Shown here: positions 22,034-34,111 of the stretch, in pieces
Position numbering within the stretch: the first letter of the stretch is position 1
Layout: every line of letters starts with the position of its first letter
Assembly: GCA_022592435.1 (NCBI GenBank)
Contig: JABYQS010000050.1
Location: 124,001-188,000 of the forward strand
Length of the DNA stretch: 64,000 bases
Origin: Cerioporus squamosus
Taxonomy: Eukaryota; Basidiomycota; Agaricomycetes; Polyporales; Polyporaceae
Reading direction: 5' to 3'
Program-made: the position numbers and the translations under genes
Notes under the pieces: generated by a model
The model's input: the letters and a program-made list of their open reading frames with translations, nothing else
What the model was told of the DNA's origin: nothing
The model's database searches: none

Positions 22034-24609
22034 ATGAGTAGCTTCTCGTCTCTCTCCTCGTCCCGCGCCAGTCCGTCCCCTGCGTCTTCCTCCAGAAAGC
22101 AGCACCGGACCGACGTCGGATTTGGTTCTCGGCCTCGCGTTCCATCCACCGGAGCGTCCACGAGTCATGTCGCCAACGCCCGCCAACGTCATGCGTCCTC
22201 GAGCGCCGGAAGCAGGGCCCGGTATCTGGATTGGGAGCAGGAGGGCCTACCTTCCTCGTCAAACTCGCGCGATTGCTCACCCAGAAATTCTGTCGGCCAC
22301 CGCGGAGGTCACGCATACTCTGCCTTACCGCAGACGCCCCCATCCGATTCCAAAGTCCGAAGTTGTTCAGGCGCGACCTTGCCTTGCAACGAGGTCTCTC
22401 CGGCCTTCCGCATGGGCGGGTTGGGGCGTCGGATCCCTGGCATCCAGGCCCATCAATCTGCACGCGTCCCCCGCACGACCAGCTTGCCGCCGCTCGTGTT
22501 TGCACAAGTAGCTCCTGTGCCATTAAATCAGCCCCCTTCCCTCTCCTCCTCCCTGACCTCGCCCGCTCCTTCCCTCGCTGGTCCGCCCACGCCCCAGAGC
22601 AAGCACTCCCCCGTCCGTGCTCGCCCGCGCAGCGTGTTCGTTACGCCGTCGGCCTCTTTTGCATCTCTGCGCAGCGACTCGCGCTCTTGTGAAGCACAAC
22701 AGCTCCGGTGTGAGCGGCATACACCGTCACCGTCACCTCTTTCGCACGCATCGCGCGAACCGCGGCCAGGTTCCCATCGGTAAGTCCCTGTTCTATGGAC
22801 CCTGTGTTAGCCTATCCAGACCGGTTCGAGTCTCTTTCGCGTCTCGCGAACCTTGTACATTTTATATTAACTGAACCCTATCCATTTGGACCTATTTGGA
22901 CCTGGGAAACTGTCTCTCCGGCCTCTGGACCGGTTCGCTCCAAGCGCTTCTGTTCACCCCAGTCTTCTCTTGTACCATGCGTGTCTTTGCGGGATGCGGC
23001 CCCTTTTATTTGCCCCCTTCACCGCAGTACTTCCTCCCTCTCCCGCAGACACTGTCTCCTCACCTCTCCGCGTTTGCGATCGTACGCTGACCACTGCTTG
23101 ACCCCCATCACCACGCTTACTCCTAGGTCTTCGCCTGTCTCCTCTCCACGCAGGCCCTCTATCAGGCGTGGCCTTGTACCGCTTCGTGCACGCCCTACCC
23201 TCGCCATGTCGATGCAGGTCCATGCCCCCACCCCGGTGTTGTCCACCCGGCCTATGTCACCAGCCCTCCTACCTAGCGCGCGTCCCCGCTCTAGATCAAG
23301 GCCAGGGTCGACCTCTCGTCCCTCTTCACCTCTCACTTCCACCGTCCCTCTGCCACAACGTCCTCCCATGCCTCGCCCCCCCAGTCGCTCTGAACGCCTC
23401 CTCCGTGATACTCTGCGCCGTGCGGAGGAACAGGAGCGCATGATGAACCCGCCTCCTGCGCTGTTTGGGCTGTCCCCTCCTGCCCCGAACTCCACCGTGC
23501 CCCCTTCTGTCGTACAGATGTTCGGCCCATGTCGGCTCCCATCCGCAACACATGGTGGGAGGCGGCACCGTCGCAACACGTCTTCGTCATTGCAGTCTGA
23601 CTCTTCTTGTGACTACTTCGACGGTGAGGTAGTGGATGAAGATAGCCAGGAGGACGAGGATGACAACGGGTGGCCGTGGCGGGATAACAGTGCAGGATCG
23701 TCGTCGTCTGGGCATGACCACGGTCATGGCTACGTCCCCCCTCGTACGACGTCGAGCAGCAAGGTGGATGGTACGTTGTACGCCACCCCCGCATCACCCT
23801 CCCCCGCCCGCGCGCAGTTACAGCGTGCGGCAAAGTCCTCGCCTTCTGTTCCTCGGAGGCATTCCCACTCCCAGTCTGTCTCGCACGTTGCCGCCCATCT
23901 CCCCTCTCGAGCAAACACAGACGCAGACCACACCCTTACGCCACACGAGGTAGTGCTACGGAGTAAGCTGGAGGGCGTGTTGAAGAGCGCCAAGGTGCAG
24001 GATAGGCGGACACGGAGCGTCGAGCGCCGCGATCCCGATAGCGGGTTCAGCAGCGGTAGTGGCAACTCTATGGCGAGTAGCAGGAACATGAGTGGTGAAG
24101 GCGACTTTTTCTTCGGCGCGAATGGCGATGTACGTATCTCGTCTACAGTCTCCGCATCTGGCATCGCTGATCCTTATACTCCTCAACAGTCCAGCTTGAC
24201 GTCACTCAACTCTTACGACGGCAGACACAAGCCGGCGGCGAGTAGTCCGTCGTCGCCGCACACGCACTCCCGAGCTCTGCACATGGCTTCACACGCCTCT
24301 CCTCGGTCGTCGCACAGGCCGCTCTCGTCGCAGAGGGGTAGCTCTGCCAGCAGTGCGAGCCCGCTCACGCCACCACCTTCGCCGCCGTTCAACGCGCGTC
24401 AAGCAGCTGCACAGTGCAGGGCGATGGACGGGTACATCTCATTTTCCACCATCGAAGGTCTCGGCGTTCCGGAAGGCAGCGATGAGGAGGCCGAGGAGGA
24501 AGCGAAGTCACGCAGCCGATGGTTCCAGTGGCTGCACATCTCTGGGAAGACCGCCCCACACGACCGCGTCCGTGGTCGTAGCGAAAGCTCAAGTAGCATG
24601 TCAAGATAA
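22034..24609 (+). CDS. Ser/Pro-rich low-complexity protein, unrecognised
   Basis: Hypothetical protein. The chosen ATG starts MSSFSSLSSSRASPSPASS; an intron at 22782-23127 (346 nt, GTAAGT to CCTAG) joins PGSHR to SSPVSSPRRP in frame. The rest is rich in Ser, Pro and Arg with an acidic patch (VVDEDSQEDEDDNGWPW), a His-rich run, and a more conserved-looking helical piece (LTPHEVVLRSKLEGVLKSAKVQDRRTR is part of it). The C-terminus reads GYISFSTIEGLGVPEGSDEEAEEEA and WFQWL near the end. A 60-nt stretch at 24130-24189 has GTACGT and CAG ends but is also open, so it may be spliced or retained. No catalytic motif or membrane segment. A regulatory or scaffold role is possible, but I do not recognise the family. 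Confidence 0.6.
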
Positions 24610-27425
24610 TTCAACGCGGCGACGTCTTGTGGGTCTCCGGGATCGCTGCCGCGTTAGACGACGTGCTGCTGGGTTGCGCGACCGCTGCTGCCTCTGGTTC
24701 CGCCGGCGTGACTCACAGCGCTGGGTATCATCCATACTCGCCTCCTTCGCATGCCTTCATCATCATCGCATAGAAGATTGTTTATACACCCATGCTTCGC
24801 CGACATATGCTCTGCTCTGCTGTTGTTCATTATCATCATCACATCCACACTATCCACACCTGCATCATCTCACCATCCACATCCTATTCCATCGGTAATC
24901 GCATCGCCCCCGGACAAGATACATCCGACGAAGACTGACCCCTCAGACTACCCCGAGATACGCCCATCCGCCCGCTCATCCCCTCTTCCTGCACCGTCGC
25001 GCGCCGAATCCCCCTGGCGCACGATTCCATGCCCCCTTCACGATCATCACTTCATGTCACGACTTCCTTGCTGCCGCCTGCCGGCGGTGCTCCATTCACG
25101 CTCGCGAAGAGTGCCGCTGCCGGCGTGGGGAAGAAAAGGAGAGAGGCATCCTCTCCCGGTTCCTTCTCACTTATTCTCGTTTATGACTTTGCGATGATAC
25201 ATCTTTCGATATGTCTCTTTTACGACTCCTGGACGGATGACGACTTCATTTCCCTTCAGACTGCCACGATAGTTCTTGGATTGCTCCTCCCCTTGGAGTT
25301 TGTTTACGTGCGTGCGGATGTACTTGTATCATCGGGATAGGACGCGTACGTACACGGGCTCGACTAGTCAGTAGTCGTGTAGTCTGTAGGCCTCGGATCG
25401 GAGTCTCTGTATTGTCTGTTCGTAATCGCTAGCAATAGCACTCACTTACACACAAGCTTTCGACTCGTGTGCGCGCGAGAGCCTTGAGGTTGGAACCTGG
25501 CTCTGCCCCAGCGCCTGGCGCACGGGCCACTGGGCTACACGCCCTTTCAGCATTCCGCACTCACACCCCCAGTCTTCGGACTGATATTATCGCTGATGAA
25601 GTTTGAGCCTCTGACCCAATGACCCTCTCCCAGGAACACCTCGAGTGCTTCTCGAATGCATCCGTCGATGCAGACTGTATTCCCTCTGGGCTATCACGGA
25701 TATAGCGCAACACCCCAGGGCTATCGAAAGCGCATCGTTCAGTGGCGTCCACGCTCGTTCACGTCCTCCCGATTCGAGCTACCGAGCCTGTTGCCACTTA
25801 CAGTACCTACGGCCGCCTTCGTCCGGTTCGTCGTGGTGACGCAAGCTAACGAGAAGTTTCAATTGGAAGAGACTTATCGCACATTGACAGGAACAGCGTT
25901 GATCCCTTGGATGATCCCCCGCTTCGGCCACGTACGCGGTGGGGATGCGGGTTCGTCGATGAATCCATCATCCGCGATAGGTCGTCATGTCCTGGCGGCA
26001 TCGATGAGTCGATGACAGACAGAGTTATCTTGAAGTTGCTGGATGAGCTCGTGTCTTGCCCACATCGACAGAACATCAATATCGGATAGGCGACCGTGCC
26101 ACCGTGCGATCGCCCATGAGAACGAAGGGCCAAGGCCCCACCGCGGGCTGAAATGATGATGAGCCTGCTTCTGCCGCGTTCAGGGAGAGCTGGTGGAGAA
26201 GATGCACTGGCATCTTCCCTAGTGCAGCGTGATATGGTGCCCACCTTCATACCACGATGGCTTAGTTTCCGGGGAACCATGATGCTCGCCTCCGGTGGTG
26301 TGAGTCTGCAGCTTCTCTGCATCCCTCCCGTATAGCGGCAGCGGCGTCCCGTCTCGTGCAGTCTACAGGAGTACACGGGATGCACGCAGCGCAATCACCT
26401 GTGCTCGACGCGCTGGTCTAGAACAATGAGCATGGGTATATGTGGGGACGAACGCTCACGGAACCAGATTCGCACCGCCGTTAAGGCTGTGTGCATCTGC
26501 GGGCTTGTGTACTCGAAGGTCTGTTTGAACCGGTTCGACATATCGCGCTCTGCGCAGATATCGCCAGCGCAAGATCTCTTCGTGCCAGGCCAAGTGTCAG
26601 GCGTCTTTATCGAGGGTCCTGTATGTTGTGGCAGTCCTGGGACAGAGATCAGGAAGCAACGTCTGTGCACTTCGTAGCGACACGTACCCCAGATCCGTCG
26701 AGCTGCCCAGGCAGGAGACTTCGGAATCAAATGCTCACCAGCGCTGTCCGAAGTGGGAGGCTAGGTTGAGCTAGCGGATACCATGGACGTAACTCTATTC
26801 CTGCTCGAATCCGACGTAGACGCATGTGCAGGATGGTCCAGGGCGGAGGTAAAGCGACAGTCCACCAGAAGAACACCCAGCAGGACTCCGCGCGAAGGTT
26901 GGAAGGTTGAGGGGCGCGAAGGTTCGTCTGTTCGAGAGTTCATCTTCTCCAATATCCCGGCGCGGCCGTCTCGACTCTCCGGACACCTCGGCTTGGCGCG
27001 GCGTTCAAAGTAAACTGTCCTAGAGATGATTCGTCGTTATGTTTGGCGTATGGTTCAGGATGCAGGAGGTACCAAGTACAACAGGCGCTGGCAGAGCACG
27101 CACCAGGTCGGCATTTCCCTTATTGGGACGTACCTCGGACTCGGACTCGGACTCGAGCTCGAAGACGCTTCTGTTACATTTGCACCTATGATTACATGCG
27201 AGCTATACAGACAGTTAAGTTACGTGACGCCCTTCAGAACAGGAATACGGATGTACAGGTAGCAAGCTGGGTATGGGTATAGACAAAGAAGTCCGTAAGA
27301 CGGTCTATAGCGAGAGATCTGAGAGTCGTGACGATCGTGCGGTCGTAACTGGAGGCGTGCGCGAAGCGATGTCTACCATAAATCGGTGGCCAACCCTCTG
27401 AAGCTGTGAAACTCTCAGTATAAAG
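24610..27425. other. 2.8-kb region without a supported gene
   Basis: Begins with the 3' untranslated region of the low-complexity gene (A/T- and TCATCA-rich near 24750-24870). It contains the SINE-like head at about 25487-25540 and a small CTCGGA tandem repeat at 27135-27160. Minus-strand ORFs at 25561-25752 and 25846-26394 look somewhat protein-like but match no family I know. Confidence 0.45.
25487..25540 (-). repeat. tRNA-like head, candidate SINE
   Basis: On the minus strand a TAGCCCAGTGG block (RC of 25527-25537) matches the RNA polymerase III A box, and GGTTCCAACCT (RC of 25487-25497) resembles the B box, 29 nt further on. The flanks do not fold as a tRNA: there is no 3' partner for the acceptor stem, and the B-box part forms its own GAGCC/GGCTC hairpin. 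This pattern fits the 5' head of a tRNA-derived SINE better than a working tRNA. Length and tail are unknown. Confidence 0.3.
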
Positions 27426-28214
27426 CTACGCAATCATACGAACGGACAAGGACTTACCGACGCAAGTTACTGGCGCGTACGACATGTACCACCCGGAATG
27501 AAGGCTTGGAAAAATGGAAGGGACCCAGGTAGATGTCGTATAAGGAGCACTATACCATGAGTTACTGCTTGGCCACCACCAACTGTTGGTGGTGGGAGTA
27601 GCGGCGGACTGTACATAGCTTGATGGTGTCCAAGGATGAACTTCCGGCGTATTCACGAATTGAACCGGCCGTTGCGACGATGCTTCGCGGCACTTCGGAG
27701 ATGATTCAGGAGAGACAGAATAGCATGTCTCGGAGTCCGAGTCCCACTCGGACCGTTGATCGTAAGCTGAACTAATCCGTGACACGGACAGCAGTTCGTC
27801 GATGGCCTGATTGAATCGAATGACATGAGTCACGAATGCCCGGGGGAGAGGATCCTTGGTGAAAACGCACGACAACAAAATCCCACAACTCCCTAGCACA
27901 GTGCAAGCGTTCGTCGAACCAAGTGCCCGGAAGTGAGATGAACCTGAGTAGAAATCAGCTCCGTTGACCTGATCGACGGACACTGGGAGAGAGAAAACGT
28001 ACTGTTGATAGCGTCTCTCGTACTCGCGGATATCTGCAAGGGGCAACTCGTTGCGCAGCAGGTCGACAATCTTCACAGCACCATCGATATAGCGCTCCGT
28101 CCTAACACGTTTAGATTGATTAGATTCGAGACGATCCAACCATCCACACAGGTGAGGCTTCTCGACGTTGTACTTGATGTCTTGTATAACTGCGACGATC
28201 TCTGCTGAAGGCAT
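27426..28214 (-). CDS. Hypothetical protein, Trp/Ser/Tyr-rich C-terminus
   Basis: Unrecognised 262-codon open frame starting MPSAEIVAVIQDIKYNVEK. The first third looks like a helical domain (RYIDGAVKIVDLLRNELPLADI, EYERRYQQYV). The middle has a hydrophobic patch, and the last third is rich in Trp, Ser, Pro, Tyr and Thr (NSWWWPSSNSWYSAPYTT). Near the end CVGKS is encoded over a GTAAGT donor-like site, so the true last exon may lie further downstream and the final ten residues may be intron. A donor-like GTACGT also occurs at QQYVF, so more introns are possible. It sits beside the SINE-like region and the Plavaka element, with no functional neighbour. Confidence 0.45.
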   Translation of the reverse strand: MPSAEIVAVIQDIKYNVEKPHLCGWLDRLESNQSKRVRTERYIDGAVKIVDLLRNELPLADIREYERRYQQYVFSLPVSVDQVNGADFYSGSSHFRALGSTNACTVLGSCGILLSCVFTKDPLPRAFVTHVIRFNQAIDELLSVSRISSAYDQRSEWDSDSETCYSVSPESSPKCREASSQRPVQFVNTPEVHPWTPSSYVQSAATPTTNSWWWPSSNSWYSAPYTTSTWVPSIFPSLHSGWYMSYAPVTCVGKSLSVRMIA

Positions 28215-29506
28215 CGTGAATGATGGGCGAGGATTGAGAGGGAAGAAAGAGCTGTTACCTCGCAGTCCCCATAGTGCGCCACTTTATAGGAGTGTGGCGA
28301 GTGTCTCCAATACAGCAACCCGCTGGCCCGCGCTGGCACTATTGGCGATATACCTGAGGTCACCGATTTGGTATAGTCGCCGAACAAAGGGCTGTGTCCT
28401 TATGTGCTGCGGTTGTCGACGCAACGGCAATTGTGTCATCTGAACAGTGGCCGGGTTTGGTCAGTAGCGGCGTAACGATGCTCTGTTTGGGAAGTTGAGC
28501 GCGTTGTGCTGAGTACAACTATAAGAGTCTACCAGCATGGTCTATCAGAGAGAAGAAAGGCAACTGGTGCACTTACCAGGCGAAGGTGGCGTAGCACAGA
28601 CCGGGTCGCCTTCCTTTATCCTGCCGGCCAGGACAAAGCGCCGCTGGAGCCACCGAAAACAACTTCACAGGCGTCGATGGCCAGTGCACACTGACAACAA
28701 CAGATCTAGACAGCACTGCAGCATGCTGCCATTTCCGGGACAACACCTGACAAAACTGAGATGCATGCGTCTTTCCTGGTATGGACGAATGTGAGCTTGT
28801 AGCATGTGAGACGAGTACCTCTGTAACAGCCTACGTTCACTAGGAACATGGCGGTACATGGCAGAAGTCCCCGGCATACATAGTGCCAATCACAGAATCG
28901 GCGCTGAAGTAGCAAGGCGCCCAAGAATTTGCCGCGTTGCAAGCTCCGAAATGGGTATGTGATCGATTCTGATGTCATCCCAAGGCCTCCGCGACATTGC
29001 AGAGACTTGCAACCCCCGGCCAAGTATTCTATAGGTGACAATGTATTAGTAGCCGCCTCTCGATTCTTGATATGGTTGCTTTGTCCTTGCACGTCGATAG
29101 CAAGCCTGTGTGATAATTCTTCGAATCACAACGAAAGGCGGGTGGCAGTGCGTGTCTCAGTCTGCCAGAGGCGCGTTGAACGTCGTCTACTTTCCCACCC
29201 TCCTCTTTCCTTATCCCTGTTCATCGCTTCGACGACTCGCTGCTGGTCAGCCCAACGGCTGCTGCGTTGCCGGACAACGGAGTGGCATATTCCACTCTCC
29301 CTAGTGAGTGCGAATCCATCACCTGCACGGACCTTCCAGCTTTCAGTCTCGAAACCGCGCGTATGCGCATATACATACTGACACTCGTCCGCAGATTTAT
29401 CGTTATATATCTTCAACGCGCGCCCGGTGCTGCCTACGCCCATCGTTTCGACGCTCCAACTGGTCGCCATCACCTTCTCCGTTCGACTCTCAGATCGACA
29501 CTTGGG
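28215..29506. other. Region between hypothetical gene and Plavaka transposase
   Basis: About 1.3 kb that should contain the left end of the Plavaka element and the transposase promoter. Short ORFs have no recognisable domain. I could not find a convincing terminal inverted repeat by eye. Confidence 0.4.
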
Positions 29507-32500
29507 ATGAAGCGTTGCATATGCGGAAAACCCTGCCTCAACAAGCGAGTATTTTCAGCGCATCAGGCCGAGTGCATTCAGGTGCAGACGTCCTCTGCGG
29601 AGAGCCACCGAGCTGCCACGCGGGCTGCGCGAAATCACCAGGGAGAGCCCCCTCCCAAGAGAACGCGTGTGGAGTTGCCGGTAAGTGATTACGGCGCCCT
29701 CATAGTAAACAGTGTTGACGATCTTCACATTGCCCCTTAGGAATGGATGCGTCCACCCTCGGGGTTGCGGAGAAAACCCGCCACGACTCTGGCGGCAGAT
29801 CTTCTGGCTTCTGGTTCAGGCCCAGAAGTCCCTATGGACTGTGAGGTATGTCGGCGTATCACATCTCCATCTTGGCTCGGGCATGGTCTCTTACATGTAG
29901 CATTACAGCCCCTCGACCCTGCACCGGCAAATTCTCCTCCCGCACCCGTAGATGATGGTCTCCGGCGTACTCGAGCTGGACGCCGCGTCCATCCGACGTG
30001 GAAGATTCGTGACACTCTCCCGGAGGAAGCGGGCACCGAGTTTGAGGAGGAGCCACAGAACCCGATAGGACCGGCAGAGGACGCGACTCCGCGCTCCGGT
30101 CGGCGCCTCGTCATCCTCGTTACTGATTATGTCCGAACCGTGGTTAACAGCTTCGGGCTGAGACGCTTCTATAAACGACGCCCTGTCCGGCCTCCCACCG
30201 CGCGCGTGGACCTCGAAGCGTGCTACGCGCCAACCGCCGATGCTGCTGCGGCCAAGAAGACTTCGCGCTCGATCTCTGACATCATCTTTCCATACCCGAA
30301 CCTCAGCTCATGGCGTTTCGGTTGGCACTACACGCGCGGCTACAAGAAGACTCGAGATGACATGCAGGAGATGCAGAAGCTCGTCAGCCGACCGGACTTC
30401 ATCCAAGCCGACGTTCGAGATACCCAATTTAAGAAGATCGACCGGCTTCTGCTTCAACCTGACACAGACTGCTTCCCTTGGGCGAACGAGAAAGAGGGGT
30501 GGAGGAAGACGATGGTCACCATTGGGATCCCGAGCAGTAAGAAGGCCACTCAGGCTGCCCGACGAGAGGCGGCTGCAGCTCAGCGGCGCGTCACTCGTCA
30601 TGAGCCACCCGAGGACATCCCTCCCGCGCACGCCATCCCGGGCTACCACTACAGTGTCGCGTTCCATCACAGGAGCATGTGCGAGGAAATCAAGAAGACT
30701 CTGAGCACTGACCCCGCCGTCCGCGACTTTGTCATGGACCCCTACTTGGTCGAACACATCGTCCCGAACTTGGCTCGTATAGAAGAAACATACGGCGAGG
30801 TGTTCAACTCTCGGGCATTCGTCAAAGAAGATCTTCGCCTCCAGAACTCACCGCCTGAGCCAGGCTGTAACCTGCCGCGCTCCGTGTTGGCCATCATGCT
30901 CTGGTCGGACGCTACCATTGTCTCTCAGTTTGGACAAGGGAAAGCCTGGCCAGGTTATATGTACTTCGGTAATCAGTCCAAATACACGCGTGCACGACCA
31001 ACTGCCCGCGCAGCGCATCATATAGCATTCTTTCCTACGGTGCGTGTCCTTCTGCGGCGATGAATGATCCATGTACATGTCCTGACAAGGCTCTGTAGCT
31101 TCCAGACGATGTCCAAGATACGATCCGCCAGCACAACGGTGGCAAGGCCGGTTCAGCGGCGCTCATCACGCACTGCCGTCGTGAACTGTTCCATGCCGCA
31201 TGGGAGGCGCTCCTCGACGACGAGTTCGTCCATGCCTATGAGCACGGGATGGTGATTGACTGCATTGATGGAGTACGGCGGCGTGTGTACCCGAGGATAT
31301 TTTCGTATTCGGCTGATTACCCGGAGAAGTAAGTACTTCCTGGCCACGTCGGTGGCGACTGTTTGCTGACTCTTGGATAGGATGCTACTGGCAACCTTGC
31401 GAGACAAGGGGCGGTGTCCGTGCCCCCGATGTCTGACGTCGTTCTCGGATATCGCTGCGCTAGGAACCCCCGGAGATCACGACGCTCGCCATACCAAAGC
31501 GCGTCTGCCTGCGCCTGAGCGTGAACCCTTGGTTGCGGAGGCGCGTGACCTCATCTACGGTGGCAACTACGTCGTGAACTCAGAACACGTAGAGAATCTG
31601 CTGGCTGAGCAGTCCCTTGTGCCTGTAAGAGTATGTTCTTCTGCTGCGCCTAAACATTGCATCGTGTGCTCACTACATATGGACCCTAGAACGCGTTCTC
31701 TACGAGGCTCGGCCACCTGGGGTTTAACATTCAAGATGTACTCGTTGTGGATCAGCTTCACGAGTTCGAGCTCGGCATATGGAAGCGAGTCTTTTCTCAC
31801 CTTGTCCGGATCGTCGAAGCGGCGGGGGGCGAGAGCGCCGTGCAGGAGTTGAACGAGCGGTGAGAGCTCCGTTATCTCACTATCCACTTCAAGCTGACGT
31901 TGCCATTAGTTTCCGACAGGTTCCAGGTTTTGCATGGACTACTGTTCGCAAGTTCCACGCCGATGTATGTTCTATGAAGCGTTTGGCTGCTCGTGATTTC
32001 GAGAACATACTGAAGGTGGGTCAGAGATGGGTGTTCTATCGGCACCGAGTTAGTACTGATCCATCATTGCAGTGCATTGCCCCTTGCTTCGACGGTCTTC
32101 CTGGAATCTCGGATGCTGATAACGATGCGATCCTGACACTTTTGTTTGTTCTTGCTTATTGGCATGCATTGGCCAAGATGCGTCTACACTCGGACACCTC
32201 TGTCGGCCTTCTCGACGACACGACGGCCATTCTTGGCTACGAGCTCCGCTTCTTCGCCAATGTCACATGCCTGCACTTCCGAACCCGTGAGACCCAGCGC
32301 GAGTACGAGGCCCGCAAGCGTGGTGAAGCTCGTCGCCAGCACGCCAACCTGCAGGGCTCAGCAGGGTCTGCACCTGTACACCCTCCATCCGGGCTGCCCT
32401 CCACCACCGCTGCTACCACACCTTCTGGTGCCGCCTCGTCTACCTCTGTCCCTGCCCCAAGCGGAGGTCGACGCCCGCAGACATTCAACTTGAACACAAT

Positions 32501-33891
32501 CAAGATGCACTTCCTTGGCGACTACACTATGTTCATCAAGAACGTGGGGACCACAGATTCCTACACATCCCAGATTGTGAGTGTGAGGTGCCATACTGCA
32601 TTCCTACGACATCTGACATGACTCCAGGGCGAACACGAGCATCGGCGGGTCAAGGCCAGGTGGGAGCGCACGAACAATGTCGGAGCAGAGCTACAGGTGG
32701 TCCACCTGGACGCAAAGGAGGCCCGCATGCACCGTATGGCGCAGGAGCTACAAGAGCAAGGCCTTGATATCCCCGGTCTCGTCTCGCACAAGCAGGATAC
32801 GGAGGATCCACGGCTAATCCCGCCCGAGAAGCACCACCACATTGCGCAGTCCCAGAAGAACATCGTCGACCTGCGCTACTGGCAATCAGAGAATCCGCAC
32901 GACCCCATGGTGCAGGTATGTGTATTCACGCATCTCGAGATCTCAAGATCGTTATTGATGCGCCCACTCCAGTCGTTCATTACTTTGCTGAAGGATCATC
33001 TGCGGAAGGAGCTCGCTCCCGAACATCCTGTGCTATATGATGAGAACATCCCGGTCATCCTGCATCATGATCGTGTCTACGAACATGCCACTGCCAGTAT
33101 AAACTATACAACATACGACCTCCGCCGTGATCAAGACATCATACATCCGTCTGCTGGCAAAGCGGACATACTTGTCCACGCCCCGGATGCTGCCGCAGAT
33201 CCCTCAGAGTACGCGTATCCCTGGGCTTATGCTCGAGTGCTAGGCATCTACCATGCCAACGTCATCCCTCCAGGAACCACCACTTCCCGACGCATCGACT
33301 TCTTTCATGTCCGATGGTTTCAACAGCCCGAGGGCGGTCATCACTTCCCTTGTGGGTCTTCAGTGCGTCGATTGGAACATGTTCAGTTTGTTCCACACAC
33401 TGCTGGAAGTCCATTCGGTTTCGTGGATCCTTCGCACGTCCTTCGCGCTTGTCACCTTATCCCCGCTTTCCGTCATGGCCGTACAACCGGGTACCTACCT
33501 CCGTCTATTGCTCGCAAGCCTTCGGGCGATTGGAGGTACTACTCTGTCAACCGGTATGTATCAATGTCAATCTGAGCATCGCTTTCTCATACTCACAGAA
33601 TCGTTCTCTAGGTTTGTTGATCGTGATATGTTTGTCCGCTTCCTCGGCTGTGGTATCGGGCATCTGGATCTTCAAGCCCGAGTAGTAGACAAGATCATGT
33701 GTGACGGATTCAATCCCGAGGCACTGTTCACGTCTAACCCCGAGGGTGAGGAGTCAGAGACCCACACATCATCCGGTGCCCATCTTGAGGAGCTCGAGGA
33801 TGACGAAGAGGGACTAGCTGACGACATGGAGCACAGCCTTGAGGAGGAGGACGATGCACTAGATCCGGATGACCTTTTTGCAGAGCTCTAG
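29507..33891 (+). CDS. Plavaka transposase
   Basis: Transposase of the Plavaka superfamily of fungal DNA transposons, related to CACTA/KDZ elements. It opens with a Cys/His finger-like motif (CICGKPCLNKRVFSAHQAEC), then a linker, then typical family blocks: GYHYSVAFHHRSM, EPGCNLPRSVLAIMLWSD, YMYFGNQSKYTR, HCRRELFHAAWEALLDDEF, YEHGMVIDCIDGVRRRVYP, FSYSADYPEKMLLATLRDK, CPCPRC, NAFSTRLGHLGFN, VVDQLHEFELGIWKRVF, RQVPGF, RKFHADVCSMKRLAARDFE, FVLAYWHALAKMRLHSD, TFNLNTIKMHFLGDYT, GTTDSYTSQIGEHEHRRVK. The DDE-type catalytic region should lie in the Tyr/Asp/His-rich middle. It ends in a long acidic tail (LEEEDDALDPDDLFAEL). About a dozen introns all preserve frame, giving roughly 1,200 residues, so no break is evident. 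The second intron (29846-29908) is 63 nt and open, so retention is possible. Confidence 0.88.
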
Positions 33892-34111
33892 TCGTTCTTG
33901 GGAGCGTCCGCAGCCAATCAGCGACACGCTGCTGGCGGTCACCCACATCCCGAGGCTCGAGCCCGCACCCCGACCCTGACAACCGTGCCACTGCTGATGC
34001 AATTAGTATGTTTCGAACCCCGCCTGCCCGCCCTTATAATCCTGCACTCTTCGAAGAGGCTGCCTTGCCCGGCACCCCTGATTTCTCCTCCTCTTTTGCT
34101 CTTTCCTCACC

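Noticed and set aside
25481..25550. A functional tRNA gene on the minus strand
   Set aside because: A- and B-like boxes exist, but there is no matching 3' acceptor strand and the T-arm region folds into a different hairpin. Reported as a possible SINE head instead.
15362..29506. Mating-type pheromone precursor genes among the short ORFs
   Set aside because: No short ORF ends in a convincing CaaX box, and no STE3-like receptor lies nearby.
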